Assembly (NCBI GenBank): GCA_958421275.1 | Contig: CATZLI010000003.1 | Location: 62,001-126,000, forward strand | Direction: 5' to 3' | From: an uncultured Collinsella sp. | GTDB lineage: Bacteria > Actinomycetota > Coriobacteriia > Coriobacteriales > Coriobacteriaceae | Length of the DNA: 64,000 nt | Shown here: positions 34,734-44,145 of the stretch, piece by piece | Position numbering within the stretch: the first letter of the stretch is position 1 | Layout: each line of letters starts with the position of its first letter | The notes under the pieces: generated by a model | The model's input: only the letters and a program-made list of their open reading frames with translations | Told to the model about the DNA's origin: nothing | Database searches by the model: none | Translations under genes and position numbers: made by a program

Positions 34734-35498
34734 ATGCTGCTACCCGATTCCAAGACCGAGCTCGTCCGCCGTGGCAACAAGGTCGTTTACGACCTGGGCG
34801 ACAAGATCGTCAAGGTCTTTAACGAGACCAAGCCCGTCTCCGACGTGTTCAACGAGGCTTTGAATCTTGCCCGCATCAATGAGTGCGGCATCCGCAGCCC
34901 CAAGGCTCTCGAGGTTTCCCAGCTCGAGAACGCCAACGGCTGGGCGCTCGTGACCGAGAAGGTTCCGGGCACTACCCTTGCCGAGAAGATGACTGCCGAG
35001 CCCCAGCGCTTTGGTGAGTACCTCGAGATGTTCGTCGACCTCCAGATCGAGATCCACGGCTACACCTCCCCGCTGCTTAACCGTCAGCGCGACAAGTTCG
35101 CCCGCATGATCGACAGCCTTGATCAGCTCAATGCCACCACGCGCTACAACCTTCAGGAGCGTCTGGACGGCATGACCAAGGAGTTCAAGGTCTGCCACGG
35201 CGACTTCAACCCTTCCAACGTCATCGTCGGCGACGATGGCCAGCTGTACGTCTGCGACTGGGCACACGCCACCCAGGGCTCCCCTGCTGCCGACGTTGCC
35301 ACCACCTACCTGCTCTTTGCCCTCAACAGCAAGGATCAGGCCGAGGCCTACCTGGAGCTCTACTGCGACCGCGCCGACATGCCCATGCAGGTCGTGCGTC
35401 AGTGGACGAGCATCGTCGCCGCATCCGAGCTCGCTCGTAAGCGCAACGTGAACGATGAGTTCCTGAAGAACTGGATCGACGTCGTCGATTATCAGTAA
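34734..35498 (+). CDS. Aminoglycoside phosphotransferase-fold kinase, substrate unknown
   Basis: 254 residues; GAAAGGATG before the ATG. An N-lobe with DLGDKIVKVFNE (Lys for ATP) and VTEKVPGTTLAEKM, then catalytic loop CHGDFNPSNVIV (Asp, Asn) and metal-binding DWAHATQGSP, in APH/choline-kinase order. The family phosphorylates small molecules such as aminoglycosides, choline, sugars or homoserine; the substrate cannot be read. Position after adhE suggests co-transcription but not necessarily shared function. Confidence 0.8.
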   Translation: MLLPDSKTELVRRGNKVVYDLGDKIVKVFNETKPVSDVFNEALNLARINECGIRSPKALEVSQLENANGWALVTEKVPGTTLAEKMTAEPQRFGEYLEMFVDLQIEIHGYTSPLLNRQRDKFARMIDSLDQLNATTRYNLQERLDGMTKEFKVCHGDFNPSNVIVGDDGQLYVCDWAHATQGSPAADVATTYLLFALNSKDQAEAYLELYCDRADMPMQVVRQWTSIVAASELARKRNVNDEFLKNWIDVVDYQ

Positions 35499-35534
35499 TA
35501 TCTGAGCGATTCGCTTCGCATCGGAGGCACAAAG

Positions 35535-35568
35535 AAAACCCCGCAGCTCATTTGGGCTGTGGGGTTTT
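35535..35568. terminator. Bidirectional terminator after kinase gene
   Basis: AAAACCCCGCAGC with GGCTGTGGGGTTTT; the run of T follows on the plus strand, and As precede it. Confidence 0.85.
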
Positions 35569-35601
35569 CTGTTACCCGTCGAGCTGATTCACGCAACAAA
35601 A

Positions 35602-35646
35602 AGGACTGCCCCGCTTCTCATCCTAAGAGAGATACGGGGCAGTCCT
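35602..35646 (-). terminator. Terminator of the pyrH-to-proS operon
   Basis: AGGACTGCCCCG with CGGGGCAGTCCT, loop with inner TATCTCTC..GAG; five T on the minus strand. About 30 nt after the proS stop, converging on the kinase gene. Confidence 0.9.
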
Positions 35647-35675
35647 GTAATTGCATCTAATAGCAGAAACGTCGA

Positions 35676-37397
35676 TTAGCGACGGGCAGCCTTCACCAGC
35701 TCGGCAACCTTGGCGACGACCTCGTCAATCGCCACGTCCTCACGCTCGCCGGTAGCACGGTCCTTGAGCTCCACCGTGCCATTCTTGAGGCCGCGCTTGC
35801 CCAGAACGACCTGATACGGGAAGCCCATAAGGTCGTTGTCCGCAAACTTAAAGCCGGGGCGCTCGTCGCGGTCATCCACGACAACCTCGATACCCTCGGC
35901 ACACAAGCCCTCGACGATTTGGTCGCAGACGGTCGCGCACTCCTCCTTCTTGGGATCGAGCGGAATCACCGCGACCTCGTACGGAGCGACAGAGACCGGC
36001 CAGACGATGCCGTGCTCGTCATTGTGCTGCTCCACGACGGCAGCGAGCGAGCGGGACACGCCCACGCCGTAGCAACCCATGATCAGCGGTTTTTCCTTGC
36101 CGTCCTCATCCATAAAGGTGGCACCCATGGCCTCGGAATACTTGGTACCCAGTTGGAAGACCTGAGAGACCTCGATGCCGCGGGCAGCAGAGAGCGGCTT
36201 GCCGCAGTGCGGGCAGGGATCGCCGGCAACGACGGTGACCAGGTCGGCCCACTCATCGACGGTAAAGTCGCGCTCGGGGCAGGCGCCGGTAAAGTGATAA
36301 TCGACCTCGTTGGCACCGCAAGCCCACTGCTTGGACTCGCGCAGGCTCTCGTCGCAGACCAGACGAATACCATCGGGCAGGTTAACCGGTCCGATAAAGC
36401 CCTTATGCAGACCGTAAGTCTGGAGCTCCTCGTCGGTCATCATGCGATAGCCCTTGCCAAAGACATGCTCGGCTTTGCAATCGTTGAGCTCGTGGTCGCC
36501 CGGAACAATGGCCACGACCGGCTTGCCCTCGGCGTCGATGAGTGCCAGCGACTTGCGCGTGCCGTTCTCGGGGAACCCAAAGAACTTAGCAACTGCCTCA
36601 ATGGTGCCCATGCCCGGAGTCTCGACCTTGGCAAGCGTACCGTCGCCAGGACCCTCGGTCACGACGACCTTGGTGCTTGCAGCCTCGTCATCGGCGGCAA
36701 AACCGCAGTCATCGCAATAGACGAGCGAAGCCTCGCCAGCATCGGCCAGCGCCATGTACTCGACGGAGGTATCGCCACCGATCTCACCGGAGTCGGCAAC
36801 AACGGGCAGGGCCTTGATATAGCAGCGCTCGCAGATGTTAGCGTAGGCCTGCTTCATCTTGTCATACTCCTCCTGCAGGCTCTCCTGCGTGGCGGAGAAG
36901 CTGTAGGCGTCCTTCATGATGAACTCGCGACCGCGCATCAGGCCAAAGCGGGGGCGGAACTCGTCGCGGAACTTGTCCTGAATGTGGTACAGGTTGACGG
37001 GCAGCTGCTTGTAGGAGCGCAGCTCGTTGCGCACCAGGGCCGTGACGGTCTCCTCGTGCGTGGGGCCCAGGACGAACTCGCGACCATGACGGTCGTCAAA
37101 GCGCACAAGCTCCTTGCCATAGGCGTCGATGCGGCCGGACTCGCGCCACAACTCGGCGTCGACCATGATAGGCATCATAAGCTCCTGGGCGCCGGCAGCG
37201 TCCATCTCGTCGCGCACGATATTCTCGATCTTACGGATCGAGCGCCAAGCAAGCGGCAGGTAGGAATACAGGCCGGCGGCCTCCTTGCGGATCATGCCGG
37301 CACGGAGCAGCAGGCGGTGACTGGCGAGCTCAGCGTCCGCCGGATCCTCTTTAAGCGTCGGCGCATAGAGCTTAGACATATACATTGCTCGGGTCAT
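35676..37397 (-). CDS. proS: Prolyl-tRNA synthetase
   Basis: 573 residues, the bacterial type with an editing insertion (about 225-405). Class II motifs: motif 2 FRDEFRPRFGLMRGREFIMKD and motif 3 near GCYGVGVSRSLAAVVEQ, with C-terminal anticodon-binding part (DRDERPGFKFADNDLMGFPYQ). It charges tRNA-Pro. The ATG (GAGGAGAAATAA upstream) touches the ispG stop, and it is the last gene of the operon. Confidence 0.97.
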   Translation of the reverse strand: MTRAMYMSKLYAPTLKEDPADAELASHRLLLRAGMIRKEAAGLYSYLPLAWRSIRKIENIVRDEMDAAGAQELMMPIMVDAELWRESGRIDAYGKELVRFDDRHGREFVLGPTHEETVTALVRNELRSYKQLPVNLYHIQDKFRDEFRPRFGLMRGREFIMKDAYSFSATQESLQEEYDKMKQAYANICERCYIKALPVVADSGEIGGDTSVEYMALADAGEASLVYCDDCGFAADDEAASTKVVVTEGPGDGTLAKVETPGMGTIEAVAKFFGFPENGTRKSLALIDAEGKPVVAIVPGDHELNDCKAEHVFGKGYRMMTDEELQTYGLHKGFIGPVNLPDGIRLVCDESLRESKQWACGANEVDYHFTGACPERDFTVDEWADLVTVVAGDPCPHCGKPLSAARGIEVSQVFQLGTKYSEAMGATFMDEDGKEKPLIMGCYGVGVSRSLAAVVEQHNDEHGIVWPVSVAPYEVAVIPLDPKKEECATVCDQIVEGLCAEGIEVVVDDRDERPGFKFADNDLMGFPYQVVLGKRGLKNGTVELKDRATGEREDVAIDEVVAKVAELVKAARR

Positions 37398-38480
37398 TTA
37401 TTTCTCCTCAATAAGCTTGTCGACCTCTGCCATAAGCGCGTCGACAATTTGGTCCTCAGCTACTTTACCAATGATCTGGCCATGCGAAAAGAGCAGAGCC
37501 TGACCACGTCCGCAGGCAACGCCCAGGTCGGCATCAGAAGCCTCACCGGGGCCATTAACGGCACATCCCATGACGGCAATCGAAAGCGGCGCGGCATAGT
37601 TCTTAAGCCGCTCGGTGACCTCCTCGGCGATGGGAATCAGGTTAACCTGGCAGCGGGCGCACGTGGGGCACGAGACAATCTCGGGACCACGGCGGCGCAG
37701 GCCCAGCGACTGCAAAATTCCCCAGGCGACCGGCGGCTCCTCAACCGGATCGGCTGTGAGCGACACACGCATGGTGTCGCCAATGCCTTCGGAAAGCAAG
37801 ATACCCAAGCCTACAGAGCTCTTGATAGTGCCCTGGAGCTTGGTCCCCGCCTCCGTCACGCCCAGGTGAAGCGGAACGTGGGAAATCTCACGCGACAGGG
37901 CTCGATAGGTATCAAGCGTCGTTTGCACGCTATGGGCCTTGGCAGAAAGCACAATGTTCGTAAAGCCGCGGTCCTCAAAGTGCTTGACGAAGCGCTCGCT
38001 CGACATCACGAGCTTCTCGGGCTGCGTAAGCTCGTCGCGCTCGGCGATATCCTGCTCGAGTGAGCCGGCGTTCACGCCAATGCGAATCGCGCACCCAGCG
38101 GCGCCCGCGGCATCGATCACGGCATCGACCTTGGCCCAATCGCCGATATTACCGGGATTGATGCGGAGCTTGGCGGCACCGGCCTCCACAGCGCCAATGG
38201 CCAGCTTGTGGTTAAAGTGGATATCGGCAACGATTGGCACCGGAGACTCGGCACAGATGGTGCGGAAACCCTCAAGCGCGGCCTCGGTGGGCACGCTCAC
38301 ACGCACGATATCGCAGCCAGCCTGCGCCAACGCGCACACTTGCGCAAGCGTTGCCTGGGCATCAGCGGTATCGGTGCAGGTCATGGATTGGACCACCACC
38401 GGCGCGCCGCCACCGATCTGCACACCGCCCACATGCACGGGGCGCGTCAACTCGCGAGGCAAAGGATGGGATAAAGACAA
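37398..38480 (-). CDS. ispG: 4-hydroxy-3-methylbut-2-enyl diphosphate synthase (flavodoxin)
   Basis: 360 residues from a TTG with GGGGAG eight nt upstream; the longer frame into rseP lacks support. Motifs: VQSMTCTDTADA, RINPGNIGDW, GVTEAGT, SCPTCARCQVNL and GCAVNGPGEASDADLGVACG, carrying the [4Fe-4S] cysteines. It is the sixth MEP-pathway enzyme. dxr (second step) lies two genes upstream, with rseP between. Confidence 0.95.
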   Translation of the reverse strand: MSLSHPLPRELTRPVHVGGVQIGGGAPVVVQSMTCTDTADAQATLAQVCALAQAGCDIVRVSVPTEAALEGFRTICAESPVPIVADIHFNHKLAIGAVEAGAAKLRINPGNIGDWAKVDAVIDAAGAAGCAIRIGVNAGSLEQDIAERDELTQPEKLVMSSERFVKHFEDRGFTNIVLSAKAHSVQTTLDTYRALSREISHVPLHLGVTEAGTKLQGTIKSSVGLGILLSEGIGDTMRVSLTADPVEEPPVAWGILQSLGLRRRGPEIVSCPTCARCQVNLIPIAEEVTERLKNYAAPLSIAVMGCAVNGPGEASDADLGVACGRGQALLFSHGQIIGKVAEDQIVDALMAEVDKLIEEK

Positions 38481-38493
38481 TCCAAACACTCCC

Positions 38494-39855
38494 CTACAGA
38501 ATAAATCGAAGGATGTCGGAACGAAGCATATAGACAAACAGCAGCGCAAAGAGCGCGATGCCCACATAGCTCACAATCGTCTGGACCTTGAGAGGTAGCT
38601 CGCGGCCCGCAATCTTTTGAATGATCTCGATGACCAGCTTGCCGCCATCGAGTGGTGGGATGGGCAGCAGGTTCATAAAGCCAAGCGAGAACGAAATGAG
38701 AGCGGCAAACGAAAGGAACGTGGCAGGGCCGGCAGCAGCAGCCTGTGAGGACATAACGCTAATACCCACGATCGAAGAAGACTGATCGAGAATCTCCATC
38801 GTATGCTGCGGCTGGAGCAGGCGCATCACGCCCTCCGCTGTCTGCACGACATAGGAGAAAGACAGGCGAGCCGACGTGATGGGGTCTAAACGGACCACCT
38901 GCGTAGAGGCATACACACCTAGGCGCTCCTCCTCCTTGAGTGCAACCGTGGTCGAATGCTGCTTGCCGTCACGCTCGTACTCGATGGCGATATCGTCCTT
39001 ACCGGCGGCCTTGCCGATGGCATCGTAAACGTCCATCCAGGTAGAGCACGATACTCCGTCAACCGAAAGGATCGCGTCGCCGCCCTCGATACCCGCCTTG
39101 GCGGCAATAGAACCCTCGTCAACCTGACCGATCACGTTGGTATCCATCGGCACGGTGACACCCGCAATAGAGTAGATGCTCATAAGCAGCAAAAAGCCCG
39201 TCAGGATATTGACGAGAATGCCCGCGAGCAGCATAAAGGCGCGCTTGAGAAAACCCTGGCCCAGATAGGTATGCGAACGCTCTTGCGCCAAGAAATCAGC
39301 CTCGCCGCACGGCAGCTCCCACACATCGCCCTCGGCAGTCGCATGCTCTCGATCGAACCGGCGGCCGTCAAAGGTGGTGTAACCCGCAGCGTCTCGAGGC
39401 AGTGTCTGATACTTGGTGGGATAGTAGCTCGGTGAGGGCTTCTCCCCTTCCTCATACCAAGGTGCGATGGAGCCCCAACCCAGCAACAGAGCACAAGCCT
39501 CGAGCACATCCTCCTCGGAAAGCTCGAGCTCGACAGCAAGGTCGGCCACGGTCACGCGACCATGACGGTAGATAGCCGCGAGCACGCGATCGGCGCACGA
39601 GACATCGGTCGGATCCATACCGCAGATGGCAGCGTAGCCACCCAGCAGCAGCGGGGTCACGCCAAACTTGGTTCCAATGCGACGCGACGTGTAATGGATG
39701 TCAAAGCGGCATGGCAGGCCCAAAAAGAACTCGGTCACACGGACGCCGCAGGCACGCGCCGCCAAAAAGTGGCCGCCCTCGTGCAAAAACACGAGGACGG
39801 AAAGCATCAGCAGGCCCCAAAAGACCGATGAAAGAACGCTCAGAACAGTATCCAT
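38494..39855 (-). CDS. rseP: Site-2 protease (RseP family) with large insertion
   Basis: 453 residues from ATG 39855 (a TTG at 39870 is less likely, since it overlaps the AAGGA). Metalloprotease motif HEGGH near residue 25 in a hydrophobic helix, LLGGYAA, one PDZ domain (about 245-310) and the C-terminal NLLPIPPLDGG zinc-ligand motif with final helices. Between LLGGY and the second transmembrane helix there is an insert of about 110 residues. Part of it (CADRVLAAIYRHGRVTVADL...) looks like a winged helix. Family members cleave membrane-bound regulators; the substrate is unknown. Confidence 0.9.
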   Translation of the reverse strand: MDTVLSVLSSVFWGLLMLSVLVFLHEGGHFLAARACGVRVTEFFLGLPCRFDIHYTSRRIGTKFGVTPLLLGGYAAICGMDPTDVSCADRVLAAIYRHGRVTVADLAVELELSEEDVLEACALLLGWGSIAPWYEEGEKPSPSYYPTKYQTLPRDAAGYTTFDGRRFDREHATAEGDVWELPCGEADFLAQERSHTYLGQGFLKRAFMLLAGILVNILTGFLLLMSIYSIAGVTVPMDTNVIGQVDEGSIAAKAGIEGGDAILSVDGVSCSTWMDVYDAIGKAAGKDDIAIEYERDGKQHSTTVALKEEERLGVYASTQVVRLDPITSARLSFSYVVQTAEGVMRLLQPQHTMEILDQSSSIVGISVMSSQAAAAGPATFLSFAALISFSLGFMNLLPIPPLDGGKLVIEIIQKIAGRELPLKVQTIVSYVGIALFALLFVYMLRSDILRFIL

Positions 39856-39880
39856 AAAACGAAAAAGCAATCCTTATGGG

Positions 39881-41068
39881 TTAGGAACGGGTTGCGGCGA
39901 GTACCTGCGCAGCCTTTTCACGCGCCCACGCATCGATGTCGCGAAGCTGCTCAAACGAATCGACAGCCTGCATATCGTGGGCATCCATGCAAGATTCCAC
40001 AATGCGATCGATATCGGTAAAGCTGCAGCCATCGTGCAGGAAGGCATCAACGGCGACCTCGTTGGCGGCATTGAGCACGCACGGCATAGTGCCACCCGTC
40101 TTGCCGGCACGCTCGGCCAGTGCCAGACAGCGGAAGGTATCCATGTCGGCAGCATCAAACGTGAGCTGCCCCAGCTCGCGGAAATCGATACGAGGCGCCG
40201 GGGTATCCCAACGCTCGGGATACGAGAACGCGAACTGGATGGGAATACGCATGTCGGAAGCACCGAGATGCGCCATCACAGAGCCGTCGGCGAACTCGAC
40301 CATAGAGTGAATCTTGGACTGACGCTGCACGACCACGTTAATGAAATCGAGGTCGCAGTTAAACAGATGCATGGCCTCAATACGCTCCAGGCCCTTGTTC
40401 ATAAGGGTGGCGGAGTCGATGGTGATCTTGGCACCCATGGCCCACGTGGGATGTGCGAGGGCATCGGCACGCGTCACGCAATCGAGCTCGTCGCGTGTGC
40501 GGCCAAAGAACGGACCGCCCGAGCAGGTGAGCCAAATACAATGAGCCTCGCGCGGGTCCTCCCCCAGATAGCACTGGTAGATGGCGGAGTGCTCAGAGTC
40601 GACTGGAATAAGCTGGCCCGGTTGCGCCAACGGCATAAGCAAGTCGCCGCCGACGACGAGGGACTCCTTGTTGGCAAGGGCAAGACGCTTATTCGAGGTC
40701 AAGGCCGCATGGCTCGCCTCGAGACCGGCGGCGCCCACAATAGCGACGAGCACGCAGTCGACATCGTCGCGACGCGCGAGCTCGCAAACCGCCTGCGCGC
40801 CAACGCCGAGCTTCGTTCCCTCGGGCAACTCCTGCAGCACGGCGTCATCGCCATGAGCGACATCGGCCACGGCAACCGCCGGAACCGAGAACTCGCGGGC
40901 AGCGGCAACGAGCTCGGAGGTACTGGAGTTAACGGACAGCGCCGTCACCTGCAGGCGATCGGCATGCTGGCGGCACACATCGAGCGCCTGGGTGCCGATA
41001 GAGCCCGTACAACCCAGGATGGCAACACGGAGACGTCCATCGGGGCCATACGTCGTCTGGAAGGACAT
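39881..41068 (-). CDS. dxr: 1-deoxy-D-xylulose 5-phosphate reductoisomerase
   Basis: 395 residues. NADPH loop ILGCTGSIGTQALDV, then VDSEHSAIYQCY with metal-binding residues, TCSGGPF and MGAKITIDSATLMNKGLE, all Dxr hallmarks. It makes MEP from DXP, the committed step of isoprenoid synthesis. Its ATG overlaps the cdsA stop (TAATG). Confidence 0.96.
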   Translation of the reverse strand: MSFQTTYGPDGRLRVAILGCTGSIGTQALDVCRQHADRLQVTALSVNSSTSELVAAAREFSVPAVAVADVAHGDDAVLQELPEGTKLGVGAQAVCELARRDDVDCVLVAIVGAAGLEASHAALTSNKRLALANKESLVVGGDLLMPLAQPGQLIPVDSEHSAIYQCYLGEDPREAHCIWLTCSGGPFFGRTRDELDCVTRADALAHPTWAMGAKITIDSATLMNKGLERIEAMHLFNCDLDFINVVVQRQSKIHSMVEFADGSVMAHLGASDMRIPIQFAFSYPERWDTPAPRIDFRELGQLTFDAADMDTFRCLALAERAGKTGGTMPCVLNAANEVAVDAFLHDGCSFTDIDRIVESCMDAHDMQAVDSFEQLRDIDAWAREKAAQVLAATRS

Positions 41069-41967
41069 TACAGCACGCCTCCGATCATCAAAAGCAGCTG
41101 CGCGGTAATGCAGCCAAAGATAAGCGAATCGCTACGATCGAGCATGCCGCCGTGGCCCGGGATAAGGTTACCGGAATCCTTAACGCCCACACCGCGCTTG
41201 ATGCGCGACTCGATGAGGTCTCCGATAACGCCCAGGACGGACACGACCAAGCCGCACAGCAGCGCATAGGGCAGGCTGAGCTTGTAGAAGTGCGTCGCCC
41301 ACAGGATGAGCCAAATCAAAACCGAGCCCAGGATGCCGCCGACAAACCCCTCCCAGCTCTTTTTGGGAGAGATCTTGGGAACCATCTTGTGCTTGCCGAT
41401 ACGGCTACCCACGATGTAGGCAAACGAATCGGAGACCCAAAGGGACGCGCAAACGCCCACCGAAAGCAGGGCGCCGGCAAAACCGGGCACGGCATCGCGC
41501 AGCAGCACGATAGCCGACAGCATAAAGCCAGTGTAGATGGGACCCATGAGCGTCACGGCCACATCAGAGATGCGGGTACGCGGCGACCAAACATACCAAA
41601 TGCCCACAGCGAGCATCAGGGCAAAAAGCAGGGCATTCAGCAACATCGAATCGCCCAACGCCGACAGCGGAAAGAGTACGGCGGCAGCGATACCCATGCG
41701 CTCGTTAGCCATCTTGCCATCGAGCCTCGTCATACGGAAAAACTCATAGCAGCACAGGCCGCTCATGACAGAAACAAAGATGGCAGTGGGCACGATACCC
41801 AAAACCAGACACAGGATAAAGACAACAGCGTAGACGATACCCGCGGCGGCACGGGTAATAAAGCCCGCCAGCCACGAACCGGTGCCGCTCTTCGCTGTAG
41901 GCGCTCCCGCAGCGGTAGCTTTGCGCGCAGGCGTCTTGGGAGCAGATGCCTTGGGACGATCGGACAC
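41068..41967 (-). CDS. cdsA: Phosphatidate cytidylyltransferase
   Basis: 299 residues, starting at GTG with GAGGAGG upstream. A basic, Ala/Lys-rich N-terminal tail (about 30 residues) is followed by about eight membrane helices. The C-terminal CDP-diglyceride signature is SRIKRGVGVKDSGNLIPGHGG, with KSWEGFVGG before it. It makes CDP-diacylglycerol for phospholipids. Operon member between uppS and dxr. Confidence 0.93.
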   Translation of the reverse strand: MSDRPKASAPKTPARKATAAGAPTAKSGTGSWLAGFITRAAAGIVYAVVFILCLVLGIVPTAIFVSVMSGLCCYEFFRMTRLDGKMANERMGIAAAVLFPLSALGDSMLLNALLFALMLAVGIWYVWSPRTRISDVAVTLMGPIYTGFMLSAIVLLRDAVPGFAGALLSVGVCASLWVSDSFAYIVGSRIGKHKMVPKISPKKSWEGFVGGILGSVLIWLILWATHFYKLSLPYALLCGLVVSVLGVIGDLIESRIKRGVGVKDSGNLIPGHGGMLDRSDSLIFGCITAQLLLMIGGVL

Positions 41968-41969
41968 GA

Positions 41970-42764
41970 TTAAGCCTCCTCGGTCTTGCTCAGTCCACCA
42001 AACCTACGGTCACGGCCCTGATAGGCCAAAATGGCGTCGACAAGGCCCCAACGATCAAAGTCGGGCCAATAGGTATCGGTGACATAGAACTCGGAATAAG
42101 CCACCTGCCACAGCAGATAGTTCGAAAGGCGCAGCTCACCAGAGGTGCGAATCACAAGCTCAGGATCGGGAAGGCCGGCGGTATAGAGGTGGGAAGCCAC
42201 CATGTCGTCATCAATTGCGGCAGGATCAATCTTACCGGCGGCAACGTCGAGCGCGATCTGACGGACAGCGCGGGTAATCTCGGCACGCGCGCCGTAGTTG
42301 ACGGCAAGCGCCAGCGTCATACCGGTGTGATCGGCGCACTCGGCAAGACCGCGTTCAAAAACGTCGCGGGTCTTCTTGGGCAGCGCGGAAATATCACCCA
42401 AAAAGACAACGCGCACGTTTTCGCGCTTCAGAAGCGGCAACTCGTCGATGAACGTCTTGGCAAACAAGTGCATCAAGACGTTGACCTCATGCTGCGGGCG
42501 GTTCCAGTTTTCGGTAGAAAACGCATAGGCAGAAAGCACGTCGACGCCCAGGCGCACGCAGGCGGTAATGATCTCGCGCAGCGAGACGATACCCGCCTTG
42601 TGGCCCTCAGTGCGTGCAAGACCGCGCGACGTGGCCCAACGACCGTTGCCGTCCATGATGCACGAGATATGGTGCGGAATGTTATTGAGGTCAAGGTCGG
42701 AAAAACCGACGCCCGCAGGGGCGTCGGCAAAGTACTCGACCAGTTTATGCTCGTCGTATTGCAC
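41970..42764 (-). CDS. uppS: Undecaprenyl diphosphate synthase (cis-prenyltransferase)
   Basis: 264 residues. The motif CIMDGNGRWATSRGL near residue 36, GHKAGIVSLREII, and LVIRTSGELRLSNYLLWQ, the UppS landmarks. It extends farnesyl diphosphate to the C55 carrier for wall synthesis. GTG start one nt after the frr stop. The prenyl substrate comes from the MEP pathway encoded in the same operon. Confidence 0.95.
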   Translation of the reverse strand: MQYDEHKLVEYFADAPAGVGFSDLDLNNIPHHISCIMDGNGRWATSRGLARTEGHKAGIVSLREIITACVRLGVDVLSAYAFSTENWNRPQHEVNVLMHLFAKTFIDELPLLKRENVRVVFLGDISALPKKTRDVFERGLAECADHTGMTLALAVNYGARAEITRAVRQIALDVAAGKIDPAAIDDDMVASHLYTAGLPDPELVIRTSGELRLSNYLLWQVAYSEFYVTDTYWPDFDRWGLVDAILAYQGRDRRFGGLSKTEEA

Positions 42765-42765
42765 C

Positions 42766-43302
42766 TTAGATCTCCATGACCTCGGCTTCTTTTTCCTTCA
42801 GAAGCTCCTCGACCTTGGCGACATACTCATCAGTGTGCTTCTGGACCTTGGCCTGCTCGCGACGGACATCGTCCTCGGTGAGCTCCTCATCGCGCTCGAG
42901 CTTGTTGTTGAAGTCGCGACGGATGTTACGGATAGACACCTTGGCCTGCTCGGCGTACTCGCGGCACTCCTTGACGAGCTCGCGACGGCGCTCCTCAGTG
43001 GGAGCCGGGAACGGAAGACGAACGACGGTGCCATCGGAGTTGGGGGTAATACCCAGATCGGAAGCGCCGATGGCCTTGACGATAGCATTGATGAGTGCCT
43101 TGTCCCACGGCTCGATGAGCAGCATGTGGGCCTCGGGGGTCTTGACGGCGGCAACCTGCGTGACCGGCGTGGGAACACCGTAATAATCGACGGTGATGTC
43201 GGACAGAATGTTGGCATTGGCGCGGCCGGTACGGACCTTGGAGAAGTTATGCTTGAGGGACTCGAGCGACTTGTCCATATGGGCGGTGATGTTCTCTGCC
43301 AT
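42766..43302 (-). CDS. frr: Ribosome recycling factor
   Basis: 178 residues, slightly short of typical 185. It starts MAENITAHMDKSLESLKHNFSKVRTGRAN, with EERRRELVKECREYAEQAKVSIRNIRRD in the middle, the coiled-coil arms of RRF. It splits post-termination ribosomes with EF-G. It begins after pyrH by 2 nt. Confidence 0.96.
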   Translation of the reverse strand: MAENITAHMDKSLESLKHNFSKVRTGRANANILSDITVDYYGVPTPVTQVAAVKTPEAHMLLIEPWDKALINAIVKAIGASDLGITPNSDGTVVRLPFPAPTEERRRELVKECREYAEQAKVSIRNIRRDFNNKLERDEELTEDDVRREQAKVQKHTDEYVAKVEELLKEKEAEVMEI

Positions 43303-43304
43303 GC

Positions 43305-44027
43305 TTAATCCTCCTGATAGACGAGCGTGCCGACGGGCTCACCCGAAAGCGCGCGCTTGACGGTGTCCTCGCCATCGATGTTGAGGACCAAAATCGGCAT
43401 ACGGTTGTCCTGGCACAGTGCCGTAGCCGTGGAATCCATAACCTGCAGACCGCGGACGAGAACCTCGTGATAGGTAATCTTGTCAAAACGGACGGCATCA
43501 GCGCACTTGACGGGATCCTTATCGTAGATGCCGTCAACCTTGGTGGCTTTAATCAGAATCTCGGCGCCGATCTCACACGCACGAAGAGCCGCGGCGGTGT
43601 CGGTCGTAAAGTACGGATTGCCCGAACCGGCGGCAAAAATAACGACGTTGCCCTTGGAAAGGTGGTTGATGGCGCGACGGCGAATATAGGGCTCGCAGAT
43701 CTCGTTCATCTGGATAGCGCTCATCACGCGGCAGGGAACATCGTTATGCTCGAAGGCATCCTGCAGGGCGAGCGCGTTCATAACGGTTGCCAGCATGCCC
43801 ATGTAGTCGGCCTGAGCACGCTCCATGCCACCGGCAGCGCCTGCCATGCCGCGGAAAATATTGCCGCCGCCGACAACGACGCCGACCTCATGGCCAACGG
43901 CGAGCAGCTCCTTGACCTGCTTAGCAAGATGGTCGGTAACCTTGGGGTCGATGCCATATTGGCCGTCGCCCATCAGCGCTTCGCCGGAAAGCTTAAGAAG
44001 CACGCGTTTATATCGGATGTCGGACAA
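43305..44027 (-). CDS. pyrH: UMP kinase
   Basis: 240 residues with a TTG start (AAAGGAGG upstream). KRVLLKLSGEALMG at the N-terminus, GGGNIFRGMAG, and GSGNPYFTTDTAAALRA with the amino-acid-kinase fold, as in bacterial UMP kinase. It converts UMP to UDP and links to the pyr genes functionally. First gene of the operon; a TAGAAT (44058-44063) may be its -10. Confidence 0.95.
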   Translation of the reverse strand: MSDIRYKRVLLKLSGEALMGDGQYGIDPKVTDHLAKQVKELLAVGHEVGVVVGGGNIFRGMAGAAGGMERAQADYMGMLATVMNALALQDAFEHNDVPCRVMSAIQMNEICEPYIRRRAINHLSKGNVVIFAAGSGNPYFTTDTAAALRACEIGAEILIKATKVDGIYDKDPVKCADAVRFDKITYHEVLVRGLQVMDSTATALCQDNRMPILVLNIDGEDTVKRALSGEPVGTLVYQED

Positions 44028-44091
44028 AGCGATCCTCCTTTAGATTGAACTCTCAACATTCTATCAAAGGCTCTAAGAAGAGCCATGAAAA

Positions 44092-44122
44092 AGCAGGCTG
44101 TGAGTAAAACCCACAGCCTGCT
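44092..44122 (-). terminator. Terminator of rpsB-tsf
   Basis: AGCAGGCTGTG with CACAGCCTGCT, loop AGTAAAACC; five Ts follow on the minus strand. Confidence 0.9.
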
Positions 44123-44145
44123 CATTACCAGCTACAAGAGCTTAT

